From CAZUHK01 sp964620345 (lineage in GTDB: Bacteria; Planctomycetota; Phycisphaerae; Phycisphaerales; Zrk34), in contig CAZUHK010000051.1 in NCBI GenBank assembly GCA_964620345.1, forward strand, positions 1-16,107: DNA of 16,107 nucleotides, in the 5' to 3' direction. Position 1 is the first letter of the stretch. Each line of letters opens with the position of its first letter. The notes under the pieces were generated by a model. That model worked only from the letters and a program-made list of their open reading frames with translations, searched no databases and was not told the DNA's origin. Of the stretch, positions 5,929-13,282 are shown piece after piece. The position numbers and the translations under genes were made by a program.

Positions 5929-8016
5929 TCACTCGCGCAGCATCTTGATTTCCAGGCGTTCGATGGTGAAGCCCTCGGGGTGGATGTTGCCTTTGGCTTT
6001 CCATTTGTACAGGGCGGCCAGCATTGGCGCGTCGAGGTTGACCCATCCGGTGGAATTGAGTTGCTCGACCTTGATGACCTTGCCCTCGCCGGTGAATTGG
6101 ATGGCGTAGACGGGGTTGGCCGGCACGGCGGTCATCCGGGCGACGGGGCTGAAGCGGGGTTCGACGGTTTTGATCTGCACGCCCTGGATGGTCTGCGTGC
6201 CGCCGGGGGTGATGGTCGCGGCGATGATGCGGCTGACCGGCGGGGCTTCGAGGTCGGTCCGCTGGGCCGGGGTGGGCCGGGCGTCCTGGCCCGGCTGGGC
6301 GGCGGGCTGGGGCTGGCTCTGCGGCGTGGCCGGCGTGGGCTGGGCGCCCGCGGCGTCGTCGGCCCGGGTCGGGCGCGTCGGATCGACCTGCGCCTCGGGC
6401 TGGTTCAACTGCGGCTGGGCCATCGCGACCTCGACCGGCTCGACCCGCGGCGCGGCCGGGTCGGCCTGGGGCGATGGGTCGATCGGCAGCGCCGCCTCGG
6501 CCGGTTCGTCCCCCGCCTGGCCCTCGATGGGCTGGGTCGCGTCGGCCGGGTCGGCCTGGGGCTGGGGCGGCGCGTCGGGTGTCAGCCGCTCCACCTGGGC
6601 CGACCGCGGCACGTCGGCGATGCTCTCGGGAACGGTCGGTTCGTCCCCGGTGTCGCGCACCTCGATAGGCGGGTCGGTCAGCGTCATCCGATCAGCCGGG
6701 TCTTTGTTGATCCGCGGCTGGTCGATCGTGTTCGTCGCCTCGGTGGTGTCGGTCACGGGGCGCGGCGTGTCGGCGGTGCGCGGCGTGGGTTCCAGCTCGA
6801 TCGGCTCGGCCGGGGCGTCGGCCTGGCGCGGCGCGACGGCCACCTCGGCCTCGGCGACGGTCAGCCGCGGCGGCAGCGTCGGCCGCTCGTCGCTGGGCTG
6901 ATCCACCGGCGCCTGGGCGCTGGGCGCATCCCGCGGCGTGGCCTGCTGCCCGTCGCCTTGCTGGGCCGCGGTCTGGGGCGAGGGCGTCGCCGCGGGCGCG
7001 GGCCGCGCGCCAGGCGTCGCGGGCCGGGGCACCGCCGGGTCCGTCGGATCGATCGGCCGGCGGTCCACGGGCATCGGCTCGGCGGTCATCTGCACCATCG
7101 GCTGGTCGAACGCCTCCTGGTGCGCCGCGACGATCTGCTCGAACGCCTCGTGGCTGATCAGGTTGATCGCCAGCTCATCGGCCGGCTGCTCCTGGCCGGG
7201 GCGGGTCGTCGGATCGTCCGCGGCCCAGAAGCCGGTGATGCAGTGGATGTTGTTCTCCTCGTCGGCCTCGGGCACCGCGTCGGCCGGGTCGGCCACGATG
7301 CACAGCCGATGCTCGCCGGGCTGCTCGACCGTGACGCTGCCGACGGTGCGAACCACCGCGCCCGGCGCCAGCGGCTGGTCGACGCCGATCGAGCCGACCA
7401 CCGTGTCGTCGATCACCACGGCCAGGTCGAACGGCGGGGCGTCGGCGCGGCCGAGGTTGGCGATGTCGATCGTCACCGCCGTGGGCTTGCCCGCCAGCGG
7501 CCGGGGCGGCAGGCGGTTGTTGAACGGCACAAGGTCCGGCAGCGCCGCGCCGCCGCCGTCCGCCGCCGGTTGCACCACCACGGCGACCGACGCGGTGTTG
7601 TTCGTTTCATCGCCCTCGTTCAGGGTGCGGTTCGCATCGGCCACCAGCGTCAGCGTGTGTACGCCCGGCGAGGTGAAGCGATGGGTGAGCGTGCCGGTCT
7701 GCGCCTCATCGACGCCCAGGCGCGGCAGTTCGAGTGGCTGGCCGATCGTCTGGCCGCCGAGGGTGAGCGTGGCGACGGTCGGTCCGGCGCCCAGCCGGCC
7801 TCGGTTGCGGATCGACCATTCGATGCTCAATGCCTGGCCAACCGTCACCGGGCTGTCGGCCCGAAGCTCGGCCGCGAGATCCGCCAGCGCCGGCGCGGGC
7901 AGCGGGCCCTCGGCCTGCCGCTGCAAACGCGCATACGCCCCCACCGCCGCGGCGTGCGCCAGCAGCGCCACGATCAGCCCCAGGCAAACCGGCAGGATGG
8001 CTTCACGGTCGATCAT
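5929..8016 (-). CDS. TonB-like energy transducer with two CARDB domains
   Basis: The product is 695 residues. A single membrane helix near residues 7-30 has the look of a TonB anchor, including a histidine (His21) inside it that aligns with the TonB/TolA helix histidine needed for ExbB-ExbD coupling. Two CARDB adhesion-like beta-sandwich domains follow (about 44-149 and 159-262), each ending in the hallmark EGDETNN or EADEENN. A proline-, alanine- and glutamine-rich stretch (about 310-595) could span the periplasm. Residues about 615-693 resemble a TonB C-terminal domain (PVYAIQF, GEGKVIKVEQLNSTGWVNLDA, then ALYKWKAKG). It lies downstream of exbD on the same strand, which supports a role in using the proton gradient to energise an outer-membrane process. 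ATG 8016 has no Shine-Dalgarno site and begins eight bases after a large hairpin. The C-terminal assignment rests on pattern only. Confidence 0.75.
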   Translation of the reverse strand: MIDREAILPVCLGLIVALLAHAAAVGAYARLQRQAEGPLPAPALADLAAELRADSPVTVGQALSIEWSIRNRGRLGAGPTVATLTLGGQTIGQPLELPRLGVDEAQTGTLTHRFTSPGVHTLTLVADANRTLNEGDETNNTASVAVVVQPAADGGGAALPDLVPFNNRLPPRPLAGKPTAVTIDIANLGRADAPPFDLAVVIDDTVVGSIGVDQPLAPGAVVRTVGSVTVEQPGEHRLCIVADPADAVPEADEENNIHCITGFWAADDPTTRPGQEQPADELAINLISHEAFEQIVAAHQEAFDQPMVQMTAEPMPVDRRPIDPTDPAVPRPATPGARPAPAATPSPQTAAQQGDGQQATPRDAPSAQAPVDQPSDERPTLPPRLTVAEAEVAVAPRQADAPAEPIELEPTPRTADTPRPVTDTTEATNTIDQPRINKDPADRMTLTDPPIEVRDTGDEPTVPESIADVPRSAQVERLTPDAPPQPQADPADATQPIEGQAGDEPAEAALPIDPSPQADPAAPRVEPVEVAMAQPQLNQPEAQVDPTRPTRADDAAGAQPTPATPQSQPQPAAQPGQDARPTPAQRTDLEAPPVSRIIAATITPGGTQTIQGVQIKTVEPRFSPVARMTAVPANPVYAIQFTGEGKVIKVEQLNSTGWVNLDAPMLAALYKWKAKGNIHPEGFTIERLEIKMLRE

Positions 8017-8024
8017 GATTCGGT

Positions 8025-8118
8025 GTCAGACAGGATCGACCGGATGGACTGGATGAGCGGCAGATCGCACGCGACGGCGTGACAAACCATCCTGATCATC
8101 CTGGCAATCCCGTCTGAC
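8025..8118. repeat. Large imperfect inverted repeat built from a 9-base GACAGGATG-like unit
   Basis: The arms 8025-8055 and 8088-8118 are 31 bases each and pair at 24 positions, around a 32-base loop. Each arm is itself about three copies of a nine-base unit: GACAGGATC, GACCGGATG, GACTGGATG on the left and CATCCTGAT, CATCCTGGC, AATCCCGTC on the right. The element fills most of the 128-base gap between exbD and the TonB-like gene. In the mRNA its stem ends eight bases before the TonB-like start codon, so it could limit translation or stabilise the upstream exbD message. It may equally be a dispersed genomic repeat. Confidence 0.7.
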
Positions 8119-8144
8119 TCCTTCCTCTTGGGCTTCGCTTCGAT

Positions 8145-8570
8145 TCATTCATGCTTCGGCGCCCCAACGATCGAGAAATCCTCGATGCCCGCTTCGCGCA
8201 GCATCTCGACCACGCGGAGCATCGTCGGCAGGCGATCCACCTCGCCTTGCCCGGCGGCCATGCCGACATAGACGCGGGGCGCCAGCTCCTGTTCAGCCGC
8301 GGCGAACAATCGCCGGCGCAGCTCGGCCTCGTGGACCGGCTCGCGGTTGGCGTACAGCCGACCGGCCGCGTCGATCGTGATCGCCAGCAGCGGCGCCTCC
8401 CGCGCCGCCTCGCCCGCACGCAGCCGCGGCAGCGTCACCTTCAACAGCTCCGCCTGCACCATCAGCGGCTGGACGAGAATGAAGAACGTCAGCAGCAGGA
8501 AAATCACGTCCAGCAGCGGCGTCATCTCAAACCGCACCTCGTGCGACGGGTTGCGAAGCTTCAGCGCCAT
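8145..8570 (-). CDS. exbD: ExbD/TolR-family proton-channel subunit
   Basis: ExbD works with ExbB in the inner membrane to couple the proton gradient to TonB-type proteins. The product is 141 residues. Its N-terminus (EVRFEMTPLLDVIFLLLTFFI, about residues 11-31) is the classic ExbD start. Asp21 in the single membrane helix (about 17-39) aligns with the essential channel aspartate. The periplasmic part contains LLAITIDAAGRLYANREPV (61-79) and ends with the usual RVVEMLREAGIEDFSIVG-like beta-alpha-beta. ATG 8570 is preceded by TAGAAT at 8577-8582 rather than a ribosome site. It is the first gene before the TonB-like gene and divergent from erpA. No exbB is present in this window, so that partner must be encoded elsewhere or be shared. 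Confidence 0.93.
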   Translation of the reverse strand: MALKLRNPSHEVRFEMTPLLDVIFLLLTFFILVQPLMVQAELLKVTLPRLRAGEAAREAPLLAITIDAAGRLYANREPVHEAELRRRLFAAAEQELAPRVYVGMAAGQGEVDRLPTMLRVVEMLREAGIEDFSIVGAPKHE

Positions 8571-8576
8571 CGCACC

Positions 8577-8582
8577 ATTCTA
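8577..8582 (-). promoter_or_regulatory. TAGAAT -10-like hexamer next to the exbD start
   Basis: On the minus strand TAGAAT matches the -10 consensus at five of six bases and ends six bases before the exbD ATG. Transcription would begin at or very near the start codon. No good -35 is seen at the right distance. Confidence 0.3.
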
Positions 8583-8613
8583 ACCCCCGCGCCGCCGCCA
8601 AGTCCGCCGATGC

Positions 8614-8642
8614 TCGAAAACATCGCCGCGGTGACCTATCAT
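8614..8642 (+). promoter_or_regulatory. Candidate promoter of erpA
   Basis: TCGAAA (8614-8619), a 17-base spacer and TATCAT (8637-8642) lie in the 121-base gap between the divergent exbD and erpA. Each hexamer keeps four or five consensus bases. It would give a leader of about 43 bases containing the strong ribosome site of erpA. Confidence 0.4.
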
Positions 8643-8691
8643 CTGCCCGAAGCATCCAACCCCGACGGGACTTTTCCAAAGGAGACCCGCC

Positions 8692-9024
8692 ATGACCGTG
8701 GAACTGACCGAACCGGCCGTCAAGGAAATCAGGAACATCTGCGAGCAGCAGAAGCTCGAGCTCGAAGACGTCTACCTCAAGGTCGGCGTCAAGGGCGGCG
8801 GCTGCTCGGGCTTCAGCTACATCCTCGACCTGACCGAATCCAAGAACGATAACGACGAGCAGTTCGAGGTGCACGGCGTCCGCGTGATCTGCGATCCCAA
8901 ATCCCTGCTGTACCTCGACGGCACGCAGATCGACTTCAAGGAAGAACTGATGCAGCGCGGCTTCGTCTTCAAGAACCCCAACGCCACGAGCACCTGCGGC
9001 TGCGGCTCCAGCTTCAGCGCGTAA
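8692..9024 (+). CDS. erpA: A-type iron-sulfur cluster carrier, ErpA-like
   Basis: A-type carriers bind Fe-S clusters and pass them to client enzymes in the cytoplasm. The product is 110 residues, full length. The three cluster-binding cysteines are present: Cys38 in KGGGCSGF and Cys102 and Cys104 in STCGCGSSFS. The C-terminus NPNATSTCGCGSSFSA is closer to ErpA than to IscA, which usually reads ECGCGESF. ATG 8692 follows AAAGGAGA at good spacing, one of the few strong ribosome sites in the window. It is a single gene with its own probable promoter, divergent from exbD and 196 bases before the helicase gene. IscA or SufA remain alternatives, since no suf or isc genes are nearby. Confidence 0.93.
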   Translation: MTVELTEPAVKEIRNICEQQKLELEDVYLKVGVKGGGCSGFSYILDLTESKNDNDEQFEVHGVRVICDPKSLLYLDGTQIDFKEELMQRGFVFKNPNATSTCGCGSSFSA

Positions 9025-9091
9025 CCCCGCCTTGCCGCTCGCGGCTTCGCGCCCGCCGGCGCGTCAAACCTCAAACAGGCGTTGTCGGCGC

Positions 9092-9111
9092 CGATGCAAA
9101 ACGCTGCATCG
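9092..9111 (+). repeat. 7-bp perfect stem-loop downstream of erpA
   Basis: CGATGCA (9092-9098) and TGCATCG (9105-9111) pair around a six-base loop in the 196-base gap after erpA. There is no T-run after it, so it is only a possible transcription end or RNA stabiliser. Nothing else was recognised in 9025-9180. Confidence 0.4.
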
Positions 9112-9183
9112 CCCACGTCACCGAGTCATTCATCGCGCTCCGCGGCGCGGCTGCCGCCTTGCAAGTCGCTCAGGTCACGGTGA

Positions 9184-9211
9184 TTGTCGTCGATCCTGAA
9201 ACGGCTATCCT
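9184..9211 (+). promoter_or_regulatory. Candidate promoter of the SNF2 helicase gene
   Basis: TTGTCG (9184-9189), a 16-base spacer and TATCCT (9206-9211) end nine bases before the ATG at 9221. The implied mRNA start is two to four bases from the start codon. The gene lacks a clear Shine-Dalgarno sequence, so a nearly leaderless message is possible. Confidence 0.4.
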
Positions 9212-9220
9212 GCGCAGGCC

Positions 9221-11923
9221 ATGATGGAACTGCGTCTGACACCCGGCGGACATTTGGCGCTGGATAGGCCGAGCGACGGGCAAGCACCCAAGGCACTGTC
9301 GGCGGTGCGGGCGGCGTTCGAAGCGGACTGGCGCGGCGGGCTGTTCGCCCTGGCCGTCCACAGAACTGCGATCGACGGCTCGGTGACCTTGCGTTACTGG
9401 CAGGCGTTCGCCCAGCGCTATCTCACTTCGCTCTGCCACGTGCCCGAATCGACCCAGCCGCCGACGATCGAGCCGCCCGCCCCCGCGGAGCTCGATGCGC
9501 TGGTGCTCAAGGCGCCGCCGATGCTCGGGGGCGAATACTTGAGCCGGGAGGTTCTTTCAGGGATCTGGCGCGAGTTGCACGGCTGGATCGTCGAGGCGAT
9601 CCAAGCGGCCGGCACGCTCGGGACGTTTCTGACCGAGCGTGCGCCGCAGTGGCATCAGGTCGGCCGGGTGTGTTTTCATCTGGCCGAGAACAAGCAGGAC
9701 AGCCAGCGGCCGTTCGCGTTTCTGGCGACCTACGCCACGGGCTTCGGCGTGGGCGGGCAATTGAAGCATCTGCCGCTTCGTCGCGCGCTGGAGCAGTACG
9801 CCGGGGCCGCGAACAAGCCGGCGTTGATCAAGTTGCTCACGCCGGTGGACCAGGCGGCCCGGGCCTGTGAATGGGTCAAGCAACTGGTCGATTCAGGCCA
9901 GGTCTACCAGCCGCTGGCCTGGTCGGCGCAGCAGGCGCACACGTTTCTGCAAAGCGTGCCGGCGTTGGAAGACGCGGGCCTGGCGGTGCGGGTGCCGGAC
10001 TGGTGGAAGAAGCGGCCTCGCCCCCAAGTGGCGGTGACGATCGGAGAACAGAAGCCGTCACGCTTCGGCACCGATGCCTTGTTGGATTTCAACGCCCACG
10101 TCGCGCTGGGCGACGATCGGCTGACCGAAGCGGAGTTGAACAAACTGCTTGATGAGGCCGATGATGCGGGCCTGGTCTTCATCCGCGGCCAATGGGTGCA
10201 GGTCGATCGAGATAAGCTCAAGCAGGCGCTCGACCATTGGCGGGACGTGGAGCAACAGACCAAAGACGGCCAGGTCACGTTCATCCAAGGCATGCGGATG
10301 CTGGCCGGGGCGTCGGCGGACCTGCGCGAAGATGCCGAGGCGCAAACCGATCGCACGTGGGTGCATGTCCAAGCGGGCGAGGCGTTGCGCGAAACGTTGA
10401 GCCGGCTTCGTCAGCACGAGGGGGCCGCCGAGGGTGAATTGATCGACACGCGGGCCGGCGTCCGCGCCACGCTGCGGCCGTATCAGCGGGACGGCGTGCG
10501 ATGGCTGTCCATGCTGGGCGAGCTGGGTTTGGGCGCCTGTCTGGCCGACGATATGGGGCTGGGCAAGACGCTGCAGGTGCTCACGCTGGAGGGGCTGGAC
10601 CGGCGGGCGAATGGATCGGAACCGCGCCGCCCGTCGCTGTTGGTCGTGCCCGCCTCGCTGTTGGGCAACTGGCAGCAGGAAGCCAGGCGTTTTACCCCCA
10701 AGCTCAAGCTGAAGTTCCTCCACCCCGCCATGACGCCGCGCGAGGAATTGGCCGCGATCGCCCAGGCCCCCGCGGATCGCCTCGCGCCCTACGACCTGGC
10801 CGTCACGACCTATGCGATGCTGACGCGCCAGGATTGGCTGACGCAGATGCGATGGAAGCGGCTGGTCCTGGACGAAGCCCAGGCGATCAAGAACGCCGGC
10901 ACCCGGCAGGCGCGTGCGGTAAAGACGCTAAGCGCCCACGCCCGCATCGCCCTGACCGGCACCCCGATCGAAAACCGCCTGGGCGATCTGTGGTCGCTGT
11001 TCGACTTCCTCAACCCCGGGCTGCTGGGCTCGGCCAAGCTGTTCAAATCGTTCGTCAAACAGATCGAAAGTCGCGACGAGGACCAGTACGGGCCGCTACG
11101 CCGTCTGGTCAGTCCGTACATCCTGCGTCGTTTGAAGACCGATCGGTCGATCATCGCCGACCTGCCGGAGAAGACCGAGACCGACCGCTTCTGCACCCTG
11201 ACCCGGGCGCAGGTCAAGCTCTACGAGCAGTCGGTTCGCGCGATGGAAAAGGCGTTGTCCGACGTGGACAGCGACATGGCCCGGCGCGGGCTGGTGTTGC
11301 AGACGCTCATGCGCCTCAAGCAGGTCTGCAACCACCCCAGCCAGCTCACCGGCGACGGCGAATACCAGCCCCAGGCCAGCGGCAAGTTCCAACGCCTCGG
11401 CGAGCTGTGCGAGGAACTGGCCGGCCGCCAGGAAAAGGTGCTGATCTTCACCCAGTTCCGCGAGATCATCGACCCACTGGCCGAGTACCTCGCGGGCGTG
11501 TTCGGCCGGCCCGGCGCGACGCTGCACGGGGGGACCAGCGTCAAGCAGCGCCGCCGGATCGTCCAGCAGTTCCAGGCCGAGCAAGGCCCGCCGTTCTTCA
11601 TCCTCTCGCTCAAGGCCGGCGGCACCGGGCTGAACCTCACCGCCGCATCGCACGTCGTGCATTTCGACCGATGGTGGAACCCGGCGGTCGAAAACCAGGC
11701 CACCGATCGCGCCTTTCGCATCGGCCAGCAACGCAACGTCCTGGTCCACAAGTTCATCACCACCGGCACCGTCGAGCAGCGCATCGACGAGCTGATCGCG
11801 GACAAGCGGCAACTGGCCGAGCAACTGCTCGGCGGCGACGGCGGCGAGGTGAAGTTGACCGAACTGCCCGACGAGCAGATCATGCAACTGGTGCGTCTGG
11901 ATGCGGCGCAAGCCATGATGTAA
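9221..11923 (+). CDS. SNF2-family (Swi2/Snf2) DEAD-like helicase/translocase
   Basis: The product is 900 residues, a DNA-translocating ATPase of helicase superfamily 2. The ATPase core is complete: LADDMGLGKT (441-450, Walker A), DEAQ (551-554, Walker B), LTGTPIEN (578-585), IFTQF (742-746), SLKAGGTGLNL (796-806) and QATDRAFRIGQQRNV (826-840, arginine finger). Residues 1-410 are the long N-terminal part that bacterial SNF2 proteins often carry, probably including a SNF2-helicase-associated domain around 280-400. Such proteins remodel protein-DNA or RNA polymerase complexes, and some belong to defence systems. The direct client is not shown. It lies 11 bases upstream of the SWIM protein gene, a pairing common in bacteria, so they probably form an operon and one complex. 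A second ATG at 9224 is an equally possible start. Confidence 0.93.
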   Translation: MMELRLTPGGHLALDRPSDGQAPKALSAVRAAFEADWRGGLFALAVHRTAIDGSVTLRYWQAFAQRYLTSLCHVPESTQPPTIEPPAPAELDALVLKAPPMLGGEYLSREVLSGIWRELHGWIVEAIQAAGTLGTFLTERAPQWHQVGRVCFHLAENKQDSQRPFAFLATYATGFGVGGQLKHLPLRRALEQYAGAANKPALIKLLTPVDQAARACEWVKQLVDSGQVYQPLAWSAQQAHTFLQSVPALEDAGLAVRVPDWWKKRPRPQVAVTIGEQKPSRFGTDALLDFNAHVALGDDRLTEAELNKLLDEADDAGLVFIRGQWVQVDRDKLKQALDHWRDVEQQTKDGQVTFIQGMRMLAGASADLREDAEAQTDRTWVHVQAGEALRETLSRLRQHEGAAEGELIDTRAGVRATLRPYQRDGVRWLSMLGELGLGACLADDMGLGKTLQVLTLEGLDRRANGSEPRRPSLLVVPASLLGNWQQEARRFTPKLKLKFLHPAMTPREELAAIAQAPADRLAPYDLAVTTYAMLTRQDWLTQMRWKRLVLDEAQAIKNAGTRQARAVKTLSAHARIALTGTPIENRLGDLWSLFDFLNPGLLGSAKLFKSFVKQIESRDEDQYGPLRRLVSPYILRRLKTDRSIIADLPEKTETDRFCTLTRAQVKLYEQSVRAMEKALSDVDSDMARRGLVLQTLMRLKQVCNHPSQLTGDGEYQPQASGKFQRLGELCEELAGRQEKVLIFTQFREIIDPLAEYLAGVFGRPGATLHGGTSVKQRRRIVQQFQAEQGPPFFILSLKAGGTGLNLTAASHVVHFDRWWNPAVENQATDRAFRIGQQRNVLVHKFITTGTVEQRIDELIADKRQLAEQLLGGDGGEVKLTELPDEQIMQLVRLDAAQAMM

Positions 11924-11934
11924 GGCGACATCCA

Positions 11935-13062
11935 ATGCCCTGGTACGGCGGTTTTCCCAAGTACGTCCCCGTCGCCGAGCGGCGCGCCAAGGCAAGCCGG
12001 CAGATGGACCGGTTGCGCAAGCAGGGCCATACGATCGAACCGGTCGAGATCGAAGGGCGAACCATCGCCCGCAGCTTCTGGGGCAAGGGCTGGTGCGATC
12101 ACCTCGAATCGTTCTCCGATTTCAGCAACCGCCTGCCGCGCGGCCGCAGCTACGCCCGCAACGGCTCGGTCTGCCATCTGGGCATCAAGCCCGGACTCAT
12201 CGAAGCTCGCGTCGCCGGTAGTCGGCTGTATCAGGTGAACATCAAAATCGCGAAACTGCATGCAAAGGCATGGCAGGACATCAAGCGCCGATGCGCCGGG
12301 CAGATCGGCTCCATGCTCGAACTGTTGCAGGGCAAGCTCTCCGACCGGGTCATGGCCGTCGTGGCCGATCGCCAGACCGGCCTGTTCCCCAAACCCGGGC
12401 AAATCACGCTCGACTGTTCGTGCCCGGACTGGGCGACGATGTGCAAGCACGTCGCGGCGGCGCTCTACGGCGTGGGCAACCGGCTCGACGCCCGGCCGCA
12501 GTTGCTGTTCACCTTGCGCAACGTCGATCCGCAGGAGCTGATCGCGGCCGACCTGAACCTGCCCGACCACGCCGATGGCGGGGCGCCGACTTTGGCCGAC
12601 GATCAGCTCGCCGATGTGTTTGGCATCGAGCTCGATGAAAGTCCGCCGTCTGCAACGGCCGTACCCAGCGACGATGCCGCGATGCGATCCCCCGCCAAGG
12701 CCAGGGCCAGGGCCAAATCGAAAGCCAAGCCGAAGACCCCGAAACCAGCCAAGGGCAAACGCGCAGAGGGCAGCCCGTCTGGCAACGGTCGATCCGTTTC
12801 ATCGGCGGCTACATCTCAATCCAAGGGCCGGGTCCCAACCCACCGGTCAAAACCGAACGGCCGCACCACCCTCCGTCCCACGGGCAAGTCGGTGGCCCGA
12901 TTGCGCCGACGGGCGGGCCTGACCCGGGTCCAGTTCGCCCAGCGACTTGGCGTGTCGCCGGCAAGCGTGGCTCGCTGGGAGGCCGCCGTCGGCCGGCTCA
13001 AACTTCAGCGCCGCTGTCTCCAAGCCCTGGGTGATCTCAAACAGGCGCTGGATCGTCGGTGA
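11935..13062 (+). CDS. SWIM zinc-finger protein with C-terminal XRE-like helix-turn-helix
   Basis: The product is 375 residues. Residues 1-200 match the SWIM proteins encoded beside bacterial SNF2 genes: the start MPWYGGFPKYVPVAERR, then SFWGKGWCDHLESFSDFSNRL (47-67), RGRSYARNGSV (69-79) and the zinc site DCSCPDWATMCKH (160-172; Cys161, Cys163, Cys170, His172). A basic Lys/Ala/Arg linker (about 252-315) leads to a helix-turn-helix of XRE/Cro type at 318-372, with LTRVQFAQRLGVSPASVARWE (329-349). The tail therefore adds its own DNA-binding module, which is unusual for this family. The start ATG 11935 lies 11 bases after the helicase stop, with AAGG seven to ten bases upstream. A much longer open frame extends upstream in the same phase, but there it merely overlaps the helicase gene. 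Confidence 0.88.
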   Translation: MPWYGGFPKYVPVAERRAKASRQMDRLRKQGHTIEPVEIEGRTIARSFWGKGWCDHLESFSDFSNRLPRGRSYARNGSVCHLGIKPGLIEARVAGSRLYQVNIKIAKLHAKAWQDIKRRCAGQIGSMLELLQGKLSDRVMAVVADRQTGLFPKPGQITLDCSCPDWATMCKHVAAALYGVGNRLDARPQLLFTLRNVDPQELIAADLNLPDHADGGAPTLADDQLADVFGIELDESPPSATAVPSDDAAMRSPAKARARAKSKAKPKTPKPAKGKRAEGSPSGNGRSVSSAATSQSKGRVPTHRSKPNGRTTLRPTGKSVARLRRRAGLTRVQFAQRLGVSPASVARWEAAVGRLKLQRRCLQALGDLKQALDRR

Positions 13063-13204
13063 CCGCCGCGAACATTGTCGGGGCACTGAAAATCGCCCGC
13101 CGTGGACGCTGCGCATCACCCGCAACTGTGGCGATGACGAGCACTTGTTCCTCAATCGACGGGCGGTCCTGCCCGGAACACGATAAAAATTTTTTGCTTT
13201 GTTC
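13063..13204. other. Gap after the SWIM gene, with one weak hairpin and an A/T run
   Basis: No gene is supported here. CGGGC (13160-13164) and GCCCG (13171-13175) form a five-pair stem with a six-base loop. An A5T6 run (13185-13195) follows nine bases later. That is too far for a standard intrinsic terminator but may still end the SWIM transcript. The A/T run lies just upstream of the next promoter. Confidence 0.4.
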
Positions 13205-13233
13205 TTGCGGCGACGCGATTTGTGGGGTATTCT
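13205..13233 (+). promoter_or_regulatory. Sigma70-like promoter of the PEP-CTERM/glycosyltransferase operon
   Basis: TTGCGG (13205-13210), a spacer of exactly 17 bases and TATTCT (13228-13233) lie 50 bases before the start codon at 13283. An A/T-rich stretch (13184-13200), rare in this window, lies immediately upstream and could act as an UP-like element. It is the best promoter candidate seen here. Confidence 0.55.
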
Positions 13234-13282
13234 TTCGGACGAGTCGGGTTTCCTACACCTATTTATGTGATTGGAGAAAGTT

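Noticed and set aside
5980..8082. 700-codon plus-strand open frame opposite the TonB-like gene
   Set aside because: It is antisense to a gene with clear membrane helix and CARDB domains, and its product is a Gly/Arg/Val repeat-like string. Long antisense frames are expected in GC-rich DNA.
11221..12570. 449-codon minus-strand open frame across the SNF2/SWIM boundary
   Set aside because: It crosses two well-supported genes on the other strand and has no ribosome site or domain.
12690..12760. Tandem repeat in the SWIM gene linker
   Set aside because: The short GCCAGG-like repeats encode the basic Ala/Lys/Arg linker. This is ordinary low-complexity coding sequence, not a separate element.
10501..13062. 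One 853-codon plus-strand open frame covering the helicase end and the SWIM gene
   Set aside because: The part before 11935 overlaps the secure SNF2 helicase core in another phase and translates to Arg/Pro/Gly-rich sequence without domains. Only the portion from ATG 11935 is a gene.
9221..13062. Complete phage-defence system of DISARM type around the SNF2 gene
   Set aside because: No methyltransferase, DUF1998 or phospholipase-D gene is adjacent. Only the SNF2/SWIM pair is present, so a named defence system is not supported.
13160..13195. Intrinsic terminator after the SWIM gene
   Set aside because: The stem has only five pairs and the T-run starts well after it and follows an A-run. It is mentioned as a weak hairpin and not called a terminator.
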